Origin: Acidimicrobiia bacterium
GTDB lineage: Bacteria > Acidobacteriota > Vicinamibacteria > Vicinamibacterales > SCN-69-37
Length of the DNA stretch: 64,000 bases
Direction: 5' to 3'
NCBI GenBank assembly: GCA_016871335.1
Contig: VFZF01000011.1
Span: 1-64,000 of the forward strand
Made by a program: the position numbers and the translations under genes. The first letter of the stretch is position 1. The number at the start of each line of letters is the position of its first letter. Of this stretch, positions 37,047 to 48,200 are shown in pieces. The notes beneath the pieces are model-generated. The model was not told the DNA's origin, did not search any database, and worked only from the letters and a program-made list of their open reading frames with translations.

Positions 37047-37075
37047 ACAATACTGCCACCCTAGAGTTTCGGCAA
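37047..37075 (-). promoter_or_regulatory. Sigma70-type promoter for the PEGA gene, with a TGTTGCAACA palindrome
   Basis: On the minus strand TTGCCG (37075-37070) and TATTGT (37052-37047) are separated by 17 bases. A perfect TGTTGCAACA palindrome (37040-37049) overlaps the -10 and could be a repressor site. The intergenic region to hslV (37010-37175) holds no gene. Confidence 0.4.
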
Positions 37076-37175
37076 TTACCGACGTTTGGCCCCGATTTGG
37101 CGGCTGGCGGGTCTCCCGGTGTCCTCCTGAGGGGGCCGACGGGTGCCCTCTTTCGTATACGATGCCAACTTGCCC

Positions 37176-37709
37176 ATGATCCAGACCCACGCCACCACCG
37201 TTTTGGCCGTCCGGCACCAGGGGAAGGTTGTGATGGCCAGCGACGGCCAGGTGACCCTGGGGCAGACGGTCGTCAAACACGGCGCGCGCAAGGTGCGCCG
37301 GCTCTATCAGGATCGGGTGCTGGCGGGTTTTGCCGGTTCCGCGGCTGACGGGTTCGCGCTGTATGCGCGATTCGAGGCCAAGCTGGAAGCGCATCGCGGC
37401 AACCTCGAACGCGCGTCTGTCGAGTTGGCGCGCGACTGGCGCACCGATCGAGCATTGCGCCGTCTCGAAGCAATGTTGCTCGTCGCCGATCCGGGCGCGA
37501 TGTATCTGCTGTCAGGCACCGGTGACTTGATCGAGCCCGACGACGGCATCATGGGGATCGGATCGGGAGGCGCGTATGCCATGGCCGCCGCGCGCGCCCT
37601 CGTCGCACATGCCTCTCTGTCGCCGCGCGTGATCGTCGAGCACGCGATGACGATTGCCGCGGACATCTGCGTGTATACCAACGCGCGTCTCACGCTGGAA
37701 GAACTCTGA
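37176..37709 (+). CDS. hslV: ATP-dependent protease proteolytic subunit HslV
   Basis: A 177-residue threonine protease of the HslUV complex. The nucleophile should be T7, exposed after removal of MIQTHA ([20 protein letters not shown]). The start at 37176 is chosen over the GTG 33 bases upstream because it gives this short propeptide. [13 protein letters not shown] and the C-terminal EEL are typical. The stop overlaps the hslU ATG (TGATG). Confidence 0.95.
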   Translation: MIQTHATTVLAVRHQGKVVMASDGQVTLGQTVVKHGARKVRRLYQDRVLAGFAGSAADGFALYARFEAKLEAHRGNLERASVELARDWRTDRALRRLEAMLLVADPGAMYLLSGTGDLIEPDDGIMGIGSGGAYAMAAARALVAHASLSPRVIVEHAMTIAADICVYTNARLTLEEL

Positions 37710-39067
37710 TGAACAGCCTCACGCCACGGGAGATCGTGGCTGAACTCGACAAACACGTCGTCGGCCAGGCCAAGGCCAAACGCGCGGTGGCCATTGCGCT
37801 GCGGAACCGGTATCGCCGGCAACGTCTGCCGCAGGAGATGGCGGAGGATGTGGCGCCGAAGAACATCCTGATGATCGGGCCGACCGGCGTGGGCAAGACC
37901 GAGCTCGCGCGTCGTTTGGCGCGCCTCGCGCAGTCTCCGTTCCTGAAGATCGAAGCGTCGAAGTTCACCGAGGTGGGCTACGTCGGCCGCGATGTGGAAT
38001 CGATGGTGCGCGACCTCGTGGAGATCGCCGTGAAGATGGTGCGCGAGGAGCGCGAAGTCGAAGTGCGCGAGCGCGCAGCTGTGGCTGCGGAGGAGCGGTT
38101 GCTGGATCTGCTGCTGCCGCCCGCACCGGCGACGACCTCCGGCTTTGGGTCGGGCTCCACCGAAGAACAGATGGCGCGCGACCATGCGTCGGCCACGCGA
38201 GAAAAACTGCGCGAACAACTGCGTGCCGGCAAACTGCATACCCGCGTGGTGGAACTGGACGTGCCGCAGCGGTCGATGCCGTCGTTCGAAGTGATCGCGG
38301 GATCGTCGGTCGAAGAGATCGGCGTGAACCTGCGCGACATGATCCCCGGGATGTTTCAAGGCCGGACACGGCGTCGCTCGATGCCCGTGCCGGATGCCCG
38401 CGAGCTGCTCGAGCACGAGGAGGCGCAGAAGCTCATCGACATGGAGACGGTTGCGAAGGCGGCGATCGATCGCGTCGAGAACTCCGGCATCATCTTTCTC
38501 GACGAAATCGACAAGATCGCCGGCAAGGAAGGCGGACATGGTCCCGATGTCAGCCGCGAAGGCGTACAGCGCGACATTCTGCCCATCGTCGAGGGCACCA
38601 CGGTGAACACCAAACACGGGATGGTGAAGACCGATCATGTGTTGTTCATCGCGGCCGGCGCGTTCCATGTGTCGAAGCCGTCGGACCTGATCCCGGAACT
38701 GCAGGGACGGTTTCCCATCCGTGTGGAACTGGAGGCGCTCGGCCGCGATGAGTTCGTGCGCATCCTCACCGAACCGCGCAGCGCGCTCATCACCCAGTAC
38801 ATCGCCTTGATGGCCACCGAAGGCGTGCAGCTGGTGTTCACGCCGGACGCCATCTCGCGGATCGCGGAACTGGCGACGCTGGTCAACGAGCGCACCGAGA
38901 ACATCGGTGCTCGTCGTCTCCATACTGTGATGGAACGGTTGCTCGATGACGTCTCGTTCCACGCGCCCGACCTCGACGGCCAGTCAATCACGATTGACCC
39001 GGCCTACGTGGATCGCATGCTCGCCGACATTGCCAAGAGCGACGATCTCTCCCGGTACATCTTGTGA
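37709..39067 (+). CDS. hslU: HslU AAA+ unfoldase subunit
   Basis: A 452-residue ClpY/HslU ATPase. Walker [11 protein letters not shown]; pore-loop motif EVGYVGRDV; Walker [12 protein letters not shown]; arginine-finger region [12 protein letters not shown]; and a C-terminal SRYIL-type tail that docks in HslV. The insertion (I) domain lies at about 110-230. Its stop overlaps the start of a lipoprotein gene by four bases. Together with hslV this is a cytoplasmic stress protease. Confidence 0.97.
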   Translation: MNSLTPREIVAELDKHVVGQAKAKRAVAIALRNRYRRQRLPQEMAEDVAPKNILMIGPTGVGKTELARRLARLAQSPFLKIEASKFTEVGYVGRDVESMVRDLVEIAVKMVREEREVEVRERAAVAAEERLLDLLLPPAPATTSGFGSGSTEEQMARDHASATREKLREQLRAGKLHTRVVELDVPQRSMPSFEVIAGSSVEEIGVNLRDMIPGMFQGRTRRRSMPVPDARELLEHEEAQKLIDMETVAKAAIDRVENSGIIFLDEIDKIAGKEGGHGPDVSREGVQRDILPIVEGTTVNTKHGMVKTDHVLFIAAGAFHVSKPSDLIPELQGRFPIRVELEALGRDEFVRILTEPRSALITQYIALMATEGVQLVFTPDAISRIAELATLVNERTENIGARRLHTVMERLLDDVSFHAPDLDGQSITIDPAYVDRMLADIAKSDDLSRYIL

Positions 39068-40239
39068 GGCGTACCCTGGTTCTGCTGGCCATTGTTGTGG
39101 CATCCGGGTGCGGCAAAAAAGGGCCGCCGCTGCCGCCGCTGCGCCCGTTGCCGGTTGCGCCGACCGAGCTCACGGCGCGCCGCGTGTCGGATCGCGTGCA
39201 CCTCAGTGTCCGGGTGCCGGCGGCCAACCAGGACCCATCCGCGCCGGTCTCGGTGTCGCGTGTCGACATCTACGCCCGGTCGGTGGGTTATGGGTCGGAG
39301 CCGCCGGTCGAACCACAGATCGTGCATCGAGACTTTCTGGTGGGGTCGATTCCCGTGCGCCCGCCGGCGGCCCCCGACGCACCACCGCCCGATCCTTCGG
39401 CGCCCGCGGATCCGCGCCCGGCGCCCGGCGACCTCGCGACCTGGTCCGAACTTGTTCCCGCCGACGCGCTGCGGCCCCTCAGCTACACGCGCGCACAGGA
39501 GATGACCCTGGCGGCGCGGCGTCCGGTGATGGTGCCGCTGCCGCCATCCGCGCTTGTGGTGCCGTTCATGCGAGTGGTCCCCCCGACGCGCTACTACGTC
39601 GTTGTCCCCGTGTCGGCCCAGGGGCGCAATGGGGCCGCGTCGCCACTGCTGGCCGTCCGATCGGGGATCGCACCACCCGTGCCGTCCGGCCCCCGGCTTG
39701 CGTTCACCGAAACGACGCTGACGCTGATGTGGATGTCGCCGCCCGGGATGTCCGCCGTCGTCTACGGAGCGACACCCGAAGGCGAGGAAGACGCGGCCCC
39801 CATCCAACCCGCGGCGATCACCACCGGCACATGGTCGGCACCTGTCGTGTTTGGTGAGCGGCGGTGTTTCACGGTGCGCCACGTGCGCGTGGATGGTCCG
39901 GTCTCCACCCAGGGTGCGCCGGCTGGTCCGGTCTGCGAGACGCCGGTGGACACGTTTGCACCGGGTGTGCCCACAGGTCTGCTCGGCGCGGCTGAGCCCG
40001 GACGCGTGACATTGCAATGGGATCCCGTATCCGCGACCGACCTGGCCGGGTACCATGTCTTGCGCGGTACGGCACCCGATGCCACACTGCAGCCGCTGAC
40101 GACGACGCCGGTGGAGGGGACAGGATTTGCCGACCTGACCACGCAACCCGGTGTGGAGTACAACTACGTCGTCATCGCGATTGATCGGGCGGGGAACCGG
40201 AGCGCCTCGTCGACACGACTCACGGTCACGGGCCGTTGA
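39064..40239 (+). CDS. Large lipoprotein with [10 protein letters not shown] start and a C-terminal fibronectin III-like domain
   Basis: A 391-residue lipoprotein. Signal peptide and lipobox ending at C16, then [14 protein letters not shown], the LptM-like motif found in lipoproteins near argH or hslU in related genomes. The middle part is beta-rich with a Pro/Ala linker (about 100-125). Residues about 300-391 look like a fibronectin type III domain ([22 protein letters not shown]). GTG start overlapping the hslU stop (GTGA). A role in the outer membrane is likely but not proved. Confidence 0.7.
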   Translation: MRRTLVLLAIVVASGCGKKGPPLPPLRPLPVAPTELTARRVSDRVHLSVRVPAANQDPSAPVSVSRVDIYARSVGYGSEPPVEPQIVHRDFLVGSIPVRPPAAPDAPPPDPSAPADPRPAPGDLATWSELVPADALRPLSYTRAQEMTLAARRPVMVPLPPSALVVPFMRVVPPTRYYVVVPVSAQGRNGAASPLLAVRSGIAPPVPSGPRLAFTETTLTLMWMSPPGMSAVVYGATPEGEEDAAPIQPAAITTGTWSAPVVFGERRCFTVRHVRVDGPVSTQGAPAGPVCETPVDTFAPGVPTGLLGAAEPGRVTLQWDPVSATDLAGYHVLRGTAPDATLQPLTTTPVEGTGFADLTTQPGVEYNYVVIAIDRAGNRSASSTRLTVTGR

Positions 40240-40266
40240 AGCGGCGGGTGGGAGCACAGGCCAGTT

Positions 40267-41025
40267 ATGACGCGACTGTATCGAATCGAATATGACGGTG
40301 GTCCGCGGTACGCGGCCGAACGTGGCGGTCAATGGCGGTTGGTGGAAGGAGATGTGTTCGGTGCGTGGACGCCGGGTGCGGAGATTGCCTCCGAGGGCCA
40401 TCGCGTGCTGGCCCCGGTGCAGCCGTCCAAGATTGTCTGTGTCGGCTTGAACTACAAGGACCACGCGGCTGAGCAGAACAAGCCGCTGCCGGCCGAGCCG
40501 CTGCTGTTCATCAAGCCGTCCACCACGGTGATCGGCCCCGGCGAGGCGATCCAGGCGCCGGGCTGGGCGGGACGCATCGATCACGAAGCCGAACTCGGGC
40601 TGGTGATCGGCAAGCGCGCGCACCGCGTGCCGCTCGACAAGGCCAACGACTACATTCTCGGGCTCATCGCGGTGAACGACGTCACAGCGCGTGACCTGCA
40701 GAACACGGACGGCCAGTACACGCGGTGCAAGGGCTTCGACACGTTCGGGCCGATTGGTCCGTGCATCGCGACCGGTCTTGATGGCCGCGATCTTGCCGTG
40801 CGCGGCTACGTGAACGGCCATCTGCGCCAGGATTCCCGCACGCGCGAACTCATCTTCACCATTCCGGAACTGGTGGCGTTCATCACGTCGATCATGACGC
40901 TGCTGCCCGGCGACATCATTTCCACCGGCACCCCGTCAGGCATCGGCCCGATTGCGCCGGGCGATTCCGTGACTGTGTCCATCGAGGGCGTCGGCGCCCT
41001 CACCAACCCCGTGGTGCTTCAATGA
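40267..41025 (+). CDS. Fumarylacetoacetate hydrolase-family protein
   Basis: A 252-residue FAH-fold enzyme. VCVGLNYKDHAAE, PLLFIKPSTTVIGPGE, the metal-ligand EAELGLVIGK and NDVTARDLQ are conserved blocks. Small members of this family include 2-hydroxyhepta-dienedioate isomerases, acylpyruvases and oxaloacetate tautomerases; substrate cannot be assigned here. Overlaps the next gene by 4 bases. Confidence 0.88.
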   Translation: MTRLYRIEYDGGPRYAAERGGQWRLVEGDVFGAWTPGAEIASEGHRVLAPVQPSKIVCVGLNYKDHAAEQNKPLPAEPLLFIKPSTTVIGPGEAIQAPGWAGRIDHEAELGLVIGKRAHRVPLDKANDYILGLIAVNDVTARDLQNTDGQYTRCKGFDTFGPIGPCIATGLDGRDLAVRGYVNGHLRQDSRTRELIFTIPELVAFITSIMTLLPGDIISTGTPSGIGPIAPGDSVTVSIEGVGALTNPVVLQ

Positions 41026-41672
41026 AACTGTTTCTCGACACCGGCAACCTCAAGGAAATCCAGGCCATGGTGCCCCTCGGCATCGTCGACGGCGTGACGA
41101 CTAATCCGTCGCTCATGGCCAAGGAGGGCGGTGATCCGCGCGCCATCATCAAGGCGATCTGCGATGTGGTGCAGGGGCCGGTGAGCGCCGAAGTGGTGGC
41201 CACCGAGTGGGAGGGGATGGTCAAGGAAGGCCGTGAGCTGGCCGCGATCGATCCGCACGTCGTCGTCAAGGTGCCGTTCACCCGTGACGGGGTGCGCGCG
41301 ACGAAGATCCTCGCGGACGAAGGCACCCGCGTGAACGTGACGTTGATCTTCAGTGCCACGCAGGCGCTCCTTGCGGCCAAGGTGGGCGCGGCGTACGTGA
41401 GTCCGTTTGTCGGCCGCCTCGACGACATCGCGTCGGACGGCATGGGCCTCATCCGGGAAATCGTCGAGATCTTCGACGGGTATCCGTTCACAACCGAGAT
41501 CCTGGTCGCCAGCGTCCGTGGCCCGATGCACATCGTTGAGGCGGCGCGCATGGGCGCGGACGTCTGCACGTGCCCGTCGTCGGTGATTGAGGCGTGCTTC
41601 AAACATCCGCTCACGGATATCGGTCTTGAGAAGTTTCTGGCGGACTGGGCGAAGGCGCAGGCGGGCAAGTAA
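41022..41672 (+). CDS. fsa: Transaldolase-like / fructose-6-phosphate aldolase
   Basis: A 216-residue class I aldolase of the short transaldolase family (TalC/FSA). The N-terminus [13 protein letters not shown] and GVTTNPSL motif are typical, and the Schiff-base lysine is K83 in VVVKVPFT. Whether it acts as transaldolase or fructose-6-phosphate aldolase depends on a few residues not decided here. Overlaps the FAH gene (ATGA) and the next (its TAA abuts the carboxyltransferase ATG). Confidence 0.88.
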   Translation: MKLFLDTGNLKEIQAMVPLGIVDGVTTNPSLMAKEGGDPRAIIKAICDVVQGPVSAEVVATEWEGMVKEGRELAAIDPHVVVKVPFTRDGVRATKILADEGTRVNVTLIFSATQALLAAKVGAAYVSPFVGRLDDIASDGMGLIREIVEIFDGYPFTTEILVASVRGPMHIVEAARMGADVCTCPSSVIEACFKHPLTDIGLEKFLADWAKAQAGK

Positions 41673-43216
41673 TGGCCTCGCCACAGGAGCACCTCGCCGA
41701 GCTGGAGCGGCGGGCGGAACTCGGGGGCGGCGAAGACCGCCTGCGGCGTCAGCGCGAGAGCGGCAAGCTGGCGGCGCGCGAACGCATCGACCTGCTTTTT
41801 GACGCGGGCACTTTCGACGAGTTCGACAAGCTGGTCACGCATCGCTGCCGTGACTTCGGCATGGAGAAGGAATTGGTGCCGGGCGATGGCGTGGTCGCCG
41901 GCCAGGGCCTGGTGGACGGCCGGTCGGTGTTTGCCTTCGCGCAGGACTTCACCGTGTTCGGCGGGTCACTCTCCGAGACCAACGCCGCGAAGATCTGCAA
42001 GGTCATGGATCTGGCGATGAAGATGGGATCGCCAGTCGTCGGCCTGAACGACTCCGGTGGCGCGCGTATCCAGGAAGGCGTGTTGTCGCTCGCCGGGTAT
42101 GCCGACATTTTTCTGCGCAACACGCTGGCGTCCGGCGTGATTCCGCAGATCTCCGCGATCATGGGGCCCTGCGCCGGCGGCGCGGTGTATTCCCCGGCCA
42201 TCACGGACTTCAACATCATGGTCGAAGGCACGAGCTACATGTTCGTGACCGGCCCGGACGTGATCAAGACCGTCACGCACGAGGATGTCACCAAGGAGGA
42301 CCTGGGCGGCGCGATGACGCACAACTCGGTCAGCGGCGTCGCGCACTTCGCGGTGCCCTCGGATCGGGAGTGCATCCTGCTGATTCGGGAGTTGCTCGGC
42401 TATCTGCCGTCCAACAATCTCGATGACGCACCGCGGGTGGCGACCAGTGATCCGGCCGATCGCGAAGACGAGGCGCTGGATGCGGTGGTGCCGGCGCTGC
42501 CGAACCAGCCGTACGACATGCACGACCTGATTCAGCTCGTCGTGGATGACGGCGGATTTCTCGAGACGCATCAGCACTTCGCGCAGAACATCATTACCGG
42601 GTTTGCGCGGCTCGGCGGCCGGTCCGTGGGCGTCGTCGCCAATCAGCCGAAGGTGCTGGCGGGGTGTCTCGATATCGACGCGTCAGTGAAGGGCGCGCGG
42701 TTTGTGCGCTTCTGTGACGCGTTCAATATTCCGATTATCACGTTTGAGGACGTGCCGGGTTTCCTGCCCGGTGTGCGGCAGGAACACGCGGGCATCATCC
42801 GCGAGGGCGCGAAGCTGCTCTACGCGTATGCGGAAGCGACGGTGCCGAAGATCACGGTGATTACGCGCAAGGCGTACGGCGGCGCGTACTGCGTGATGGC
42901 GAGCAAACACATCCGGACGGATTTCAACTTCGCGTATCCGACAGCGGAGATCGCCGTGATGGGGCCGGAGGGTGCCGTCAACGTGTTGTATCGCCGCGAG
43001 CTGCAGACGGCCGGGGACCCGGTCGCGCGCCGGGCCGAGCTGGTGTCGGAGTTCCGGGAGAAGCTGGCCAACCCCTTTGTCGCGGCCTCGCGAGGGTTCA
43101 TCGATGAGGTGATTCATCCGCGGAAGACCCGGACCAAGCTCATTGCGGCGCTCGCGATGTGCGAAAACAAACGCGACAAGAACCCGCCGAAGAAACACGG
43201 CAACATTCCGTTGTGA
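41672..43216 (+). CDS. Acyl-CoA carboxylase, carboxyltransferase (beta) subunit
   Basis: A 514-residue carboxyltransferase of the propionyl/methylmalonyl-CoA carboxylase family, moving CO2 from biotin to an acyl-CoA. Two crotonase-fold halves: [19 protein letters not shown] and GARIQEGV in the N-half, [23 protein letters not shown] and [11 protein letters not shown] in the C-half. Propionyl-CoA is the likely substrate. Genes for the biotin carboxylase and carrier follow at once. The stop overlaps the next GTG (GTGA). Confidence 0.93.
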   Translation: MASPQEHLAELERRAELGGGEDRLRRQRESGKLAARERIDLLFDAGTFDEFDKLVTHRCRDFGMEKELVPGDGVVAGQGLVDGRSVFAFAQDFTVFGGSLSETNAAKICKVMDLAMKMGSPVVGLNDSGGARIQEGVLSLAGYADIFLRNTLASGVIPQISAIMGPCAGGAVYSPAITDFNIMVEGTSYMFVTGPDVIKTVTHEDVTKEDLGGAMTHNSVSGVAHFAVPSDRECILLIRELLGYLPSNNLDDAPRVATSDPADREDEALDAVVPALPNQPYDMHDLIQLVVDDGGFLETHQHFAQNIITGFARLGGRSVGVVANQPKVLAGCLDIDASVKGARFVRFCDAFNIPIITFEDVPGFLPGVRQEHAGIIREGAKLLYAYAEATVPKITVITRKAYGGAYCVMASKHIRTDFNFAYPTAEIAVMGPEGAVNVLYRRELQTAGDPVARRAELVSEFREKLANPFVAASRGFIDEVIHPRKTRTKLIAALAMCENKRDKNPPKKHGNIPL

Positions 43217-44739
43217 GTACTCCAGCCAAAGTCCTCATTGCCAATCGCGGCGAAATTGCTGTTCGCGTCATGCGTGCCTGCCGCGAGATGGGCCTGTGCA
43301 CGGTGGCGGTGTATTCCGATCCCGATCGCACCGCGCTGCATGTGCGCGTCGCGGACGAGGCCTTCTGCATCGGCACTGGTCCCGCGAGCGACAGTTATCT
43401 CTGTATCGATCGCCTCATCGATGTCGCGCGCCGATCCGGCGCGACGTATGTGCATCCCGGCTACGGGTTCCTGGCGGAGAACGAGGACTTCGCGCAGGCG
43501 TGCCTCGACGCAGGGCTGACCTTCATCGGCCCGTCGCCGGATGCCATTCGACGGATGGGCAGCAAGACCGGCGCGCGCCAGGTGGCGATTGCGGCCGGTG
43601 TGCCCGTCGTGCCCGGCACCGAAGAGCCGTTCGCGGATACCGCCTCGGATGACGAGATCGCGAAGACCGCGGCGGCGATTGGGTACCCGTTGGTGGTGAA
43701 GGCTGTATCAGGCGGCGGCGGCAAGGGCATGCGCACGGTGGCGGGGCCGGGCGACCTGCTGGCGGCTGTGCGAACGGCGAGGTCGGAGGCGGGGTCGGCG
43801 TTCGGCGACTCGGCGGTCTATCTTGAGCGGAAGATCCTGAAGCCGCGGCACATTGAAATTCAGCTGATGGGCGATGCCTTCGGCACGGTGATCCCGTTTG
43901 TCGAACGCGAGTGCTCGATTCAGCGGCGCCACCAGAAGGTGGTGGAGGAGTCCCCGTCGTTGGCGCTCGACCGGGCCACACGCGTGGCGATGGCCGAGTG
44001 TGCGGCGGCCGTGGCGAAGACGGTCGGCTACACCAATGCGGGCACGATCGAGTTCCTGCTCGACGAGGACGGGCGCTTCTATTTCCTCGAGATGAACACG
44101 CGTCTGCAGGTCGAGCATCCGGTCACGGAACTGGTGACGGGCATCGACCTGGTCCACTGGCAGCTGCGTGTGGCGATGGGCGAGCCGCTGACGATTGATC
44201 CGGCGCAGGCGGTGACGCCGCGCGGCCATGCCATCGAGTGCCGCATCTACGCCGAGGATCCCGATCAGGGGTTCATGCCGTCGCCGGGGCTCGTGCGCGC
44301 GCTGAGCGTGCCCGGCGGTCCGGGTGTGCGCGACGACCGCGGCGTGTCAGCCGGGTTTGAGATTCCGCTGTTCTACGACTCGATGATTTCGAAGCTCGTT
44401 GTGTGGGGCGCCGATCGCACGGAGGCCATCACGCGGCTGCGTCGCGTGCTTGATGAATATCGCGTGGCCGGTGTGCGCACCACGCTGCCGTTCTTCCGAT
44501 GGCTGGTGGGCCGGCCCGAGTTTGTGGCGGGAGCCTTCGACACCACCTACCTCGACGGATTGCTCGCCTCGCGCAAGGGGCAGTCGTTTGTGGAGCCCTC
44601 GGCGGGTGACGTCAATGACGCGGCGGTGGTGGCCGCCGTGGCCGCCTGGTTCCGCGCGCACCAGAATGCCGCCGGGCCGGCACAACCCGCCGACGCGTCG
44701 GTGTGGCGCCGCGCCGCGCGCAAGGATGGGCTGCGATGA
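43213..44739 (+). CDS. Biotin carboxylase subunit of acyl-CoA carboxylase
   Basis: A 508-residue ATP-grasp enzyme carboxylating biotin. [22 protein letters not shown] is the start block; the glycine-rich ATP site is [16 protein letters not shown]; the catalytic [14 protein letters not shown] motif is at about 293. The GTG at 43213 is preferred, since the upstream part of the frame belongs to the carboxyltransferase. It has no carrier domain, that being a separate gene. Overlaps the next ATG (ATGA). Confidence 0.95.
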   Translation: MSTPAKVLIANRGEIAVRVMRACREMGLCTVAVYSDPDRTALHVRVADEAFCIGTGPASDSYLCIDRLIDVARRSGATYVHPGYGFLAENEDFAQACLDAGLTFIGPSPDAIRRMGSKTGARQVAIAAGVPVVPGTEEPFADTASDDEIAKTAAAIGYPLVVKAVSGGGGKGMRTVAGPGDLLAAVRTARSEAGSAFGDSAVYLERKILKPRHIEIQLMGDAFGTVIPFVERECSIQRRHQKVVEESPSLALDRATRVAMAECAAAVAKTVGYTNAGTIEFLLDEDGRFYFLEMNTRLQVEHPVTELVTGIDLVHWQLRVAMGEPLTIDPAQAVTPRGHAIECRIYAEDPDQGFMPSPGLVRALSVPGGPGVRDDRGVSAGFEIPLFYDSMISKLVVWGADRTEAITRLRRVLDEYRVAGVRTTLPFFRWLVGRPEFVAGAFDTTYLDGLLASRKGQSFVEPSAGDVNDAAVVAAVAAWFRAHQNAAGPAQPADASVWRRAARKDGLR

Positions 44740-45236
44740 GGCTGGACGTCGACGTCGCGGGGCAGACCCGCGCATTCCAGATTGACCGTCGGCCGGACGG
44801 CCGGTTCCAGATCACGATGGATGGCGAACTCCACGAGGTGGACGTCCGGCAGACCGATGTCGGCCTCTCCCTCGTCTTCGCCGATGGCCGTTCCCTCGAG
44901 GCGGCCGCCAGTCCGATGGCCGGCGGTGAGTGGCTGGTCCAGTTGCCGCACGTCGACGTCGCCGTCGTGGTCGACGGTCAGCGCCATGGCCGGCGGGGCG
45001 CGGGCGGACCATCGGCCACCGGGGCCCAGCGCGTGACCGCACCCATGCCCGGACGCGTGGTGAAGGTGCTCGTCGCAGTCGGGGATGAAGTCACACACCG
45101 ACAGGGTGTTGTGGTGGTCGAAGCGATGAAGATGGAGAACGAGCTCGGGTCGCCCAAAGCCGGGCGCGTGATCGAGATTGCCGTGCTGGAGGGCGTCTCG
45201 GTGGAAGCCGGGCGTCTGCTCATGGTGATTGAGTAA
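44736..45236 (+). CDS. Biotin carboxyl carrier protein
   Basis: A 166-residue protein with a C-terminal biotinyl domain; the biotin-bearing lysine is K132 in VEAMKMENEL. The N-terminal 90 residues form a beta-rich domain linking to the carboxylase partners. With the two preceding genes it completes an acyl-CoA carboxylase. The next gene begins 9 bases on. Confidence 0.92.
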   Translation: MRLDVDVAGQTRAFQIDRRPDGRFQITMDGELHEVDVRQTDVGLSLVFADGRSLEAAASPMAGGEWLVQLPHVDVAVVVDGQRHGRRGAGGPSATGAQRVTAPMPGRVVKVLVAVGDEVTHRQGVVVVEAMKMENELGSPKAGRVIEIAVLEGVSVEAGRLLMVIE

Positions 45237-45245
45237 AGTGAAGAT

Positions 45246-48200
45246 GTGAGCCAGGTTCCCCCAGCGGCTGAGACTCCGTCGGTCACCCCGGACGCGCCCG
45301 CGTCACGTCGCGGGTGGGGCGTGCGCCGCTGGAGCCGGCGCGCCTGGTATCTGATCGTCGCCGCCGTATCGGCGGTGCTGGTCTCCCTGCTCAGCATTGA
45401 TCTCGGACCCGAACTGCGGGAGCGCGCGGAACGCGCGGCGTCGGCGTATCTCGAACGACCGATGCACATCGGATCGGTCGAGGCCGAGTTGTGGTCCGGC
45501 CGGTTCGTCTTCCGCGACGTCGTCATCGAAAGCCGGACCCCGGAGGCCGTGCCGTTTCTGCGCGCCGAACGGGTCTTTGTCTCCATCCCCTGGCAGTCGC
45601 TCTTCCGGCGCGCACTGACGCTCGAAGTGGAAGTCGACGGCTGGACGCTGTTCATCGAGAGCTGGGAAGGCAACGTGCACACGGTGCCGCGGATCATGCC
45701 GCGCCGAACGAGCGACGCACCGAGTCCGATCACCACCACCGTCAATTTTGTCTTCGCCCGCGATGGACAGTTCCGGTACATCGATCACTACATTCCGTGG
45801 GACATCACCGCAAATAACGTGCGCATCAACTTTGTGCGGTCCCGCGCCGCCGACGCGTATGTGGCCACCCTTGGTTTCACCGACGGCGTTGTCAACATTC
45901 AGCAGTATCAACCGATGCCCGTGGAGGCGATGTCCGCAAGGCTGACGGTGGACGGCGATCTGCTGCGCGTCCACCAGATGGACGTCATCGCCGACGGATC
46001 GCGGTCGCGCCTGGTGGGCACGATCAATGCGGCGCGCTGGCCCGAACAGGATTTCGCCATTGAGTCGACGCTCACGGTGTCGCGACTGAAGGAGATCTTC
46101 TTCTTCGGGCAGGACTTCACGGCGCGGGGGGACGGCCGGTTCACGGGCCGCTACCAGAAGTACCAACAGGGCGGATTTGAAGTGCATGGCCGATTCAGCA
46201 GCCCGGTGCTGACGGTGAGCGATCTCGACTTTCCCGATCTGTCAGGCCGCGTTGTCTGGGTGCCGAACCGTCTGGAAGTTGTGAACGCCCGGAGCGCGTT
46301 TTATGGCGGGACGATGGGGCTGGACTATGCCCTTGATATGCGTCCCGGTCAGGCGGCCACGGCCGATTTGTCGACGAGATACACCGGCGTGGACCTGACG
46401 GCGTTTGGTGAGGCCTGGCGCTGGCAGGGGATTGCACTGGCGAGTCGGGCTGACGGCTGGCACACGATGCACTGGCCGAGCGGACGTTTTGCCGAGATGG
46501 CCGGCGATGGCGTGTTGCGCGCGCGTCCCATGGCAAACCGTGCGCTGGCGTCTGCGGACCTGCCGGCCCCGGCGGTGTACGTCGGACCGGAGATTCCGTT
46601 CCTGATGGATCGGCCGCTCGATCCGCAATCGGTCGGCGGTGCCATCACGTACCGCATGACGCCGACGACCGTGGAGTTTGCAGAGTCGTGGGCGGCCACA
46701 CCCGAGACGCATCTGCGATTCCGCGGGACGACCGGCTGGCGCGACAACGCGACGATTCCGTTTCGTGTTGCGAGCACGGATTGGCAGGCCAGCGATCGAT
46801 TGCTGGCCGGCGTGCTGACGGCCTTCGGATCGAAGACAAACGCGATCGAAGTGGGCGGACGCGGCGTGTTTGAGGGCGTGCTGACGCAGTGGTTCAACCG
46901 CCCCCGGATTGAAGGCCATCTGGTGGCCGACGGGATTCGCGCGTGGGACGTGGTCTGGGGACGGGGGCGCGCGGATCTGGTGATCGAGAACAGTTACGTG
47001 ACCGTGTCCAACAGCCTCGTCGGCAGTGAGGCGGAGCAGGCGCCGCGCCTGGTGGCCAACGGACGTTACTCGCTCGGGTATCCGCGCGCGGATGGCGGCG
47101 AGCAGTTTGATGCGCGCATCCGGGTGGACCACTGGCCTCTCGTGGATTTCCGGCACGCGTTTCTGCTCGACGACTGGCCGGTGCTGGGCACGGCCTTTGC
47201 CGATCTGCGGCTGTATGGCGATTACGAGGGCCCGGAAGGCTTCGGACTGATCCGTGTCTCGCCCGGACGCGGGTGGGACGAGACGTTTGATCAATTCACG
47301 GCCCGGGCGTCGTTTGAGCGTGTTGGCATGCGGCTCGACGCCGTGGAGGTGACCAAGAGTACCGGTGTCGTGCGCGGCGCGGCGTATGTGGGGTGGGCAA
47401 CCCCGCAGAACAACGACTGGGGCACCTATTCCTTCACGTTTGATGGCGAGCGGATTCCGGTGGAATCGCTCGTGAGTTTCACCGTGCCCGACGCCGACCT
47501 GACCGGTGTGTTGTCGTTCCGCATGTTCGGCAGCGGCAGCAACGAACGGCCGCGCTACGAATGGGACGGGCGGATCGTCGACCTGTTCTGGGGGGACGAA
47601 GGCATCGGTCAGGCAACCGCCCATATGGTGGTCGAGGAAGATGTCATCACCGTGGACCGCCTGGACGTGGCGTCCGATCGGTTGTCGATCTCCGGCACGG
47701 GCCGGGTCCGGATGAACGAGACCTACACGACTGAAGCGTCGCTGCGCTTCAACGAGACGTCGGTGGACCCGTTCCTGCGATTTGCCGCGCCCGGCTTGTC
47801 GCCGTATACCCGCGCGGTGGTGAGCGGGGCCGTCCGTATCAGTGGCGAACTCACCGATCCCTCGCGGCTCGGAGTCGAGGTCTCCGTTGATAAGGCGGAC
47901 CTCGGTCTGCTCGATTTCGAACTGATGAATCCGATCGGCCCCGACGGGACGCGCACGCCGCTGCGGCTGTCGTACGCCAATGACACGTTGTCGATTTCCT
48001 CGTTCCGACTGACCGGTGACGGCACGAGCCTGACGCTGGGCGGCACGGTGAGCCGCACCACAGAGGCGCTGGATATGACGATCGAAGGCACGTCCAATCT
48101 TGCGATCCTCCAGGGCGTCGTCCGCGACGTGCGCGCCTCCGGCAACGCGACAATTGCCGCGTCGATCGGCGGCACGGTGTCGGCACCCACGTACGGCGGT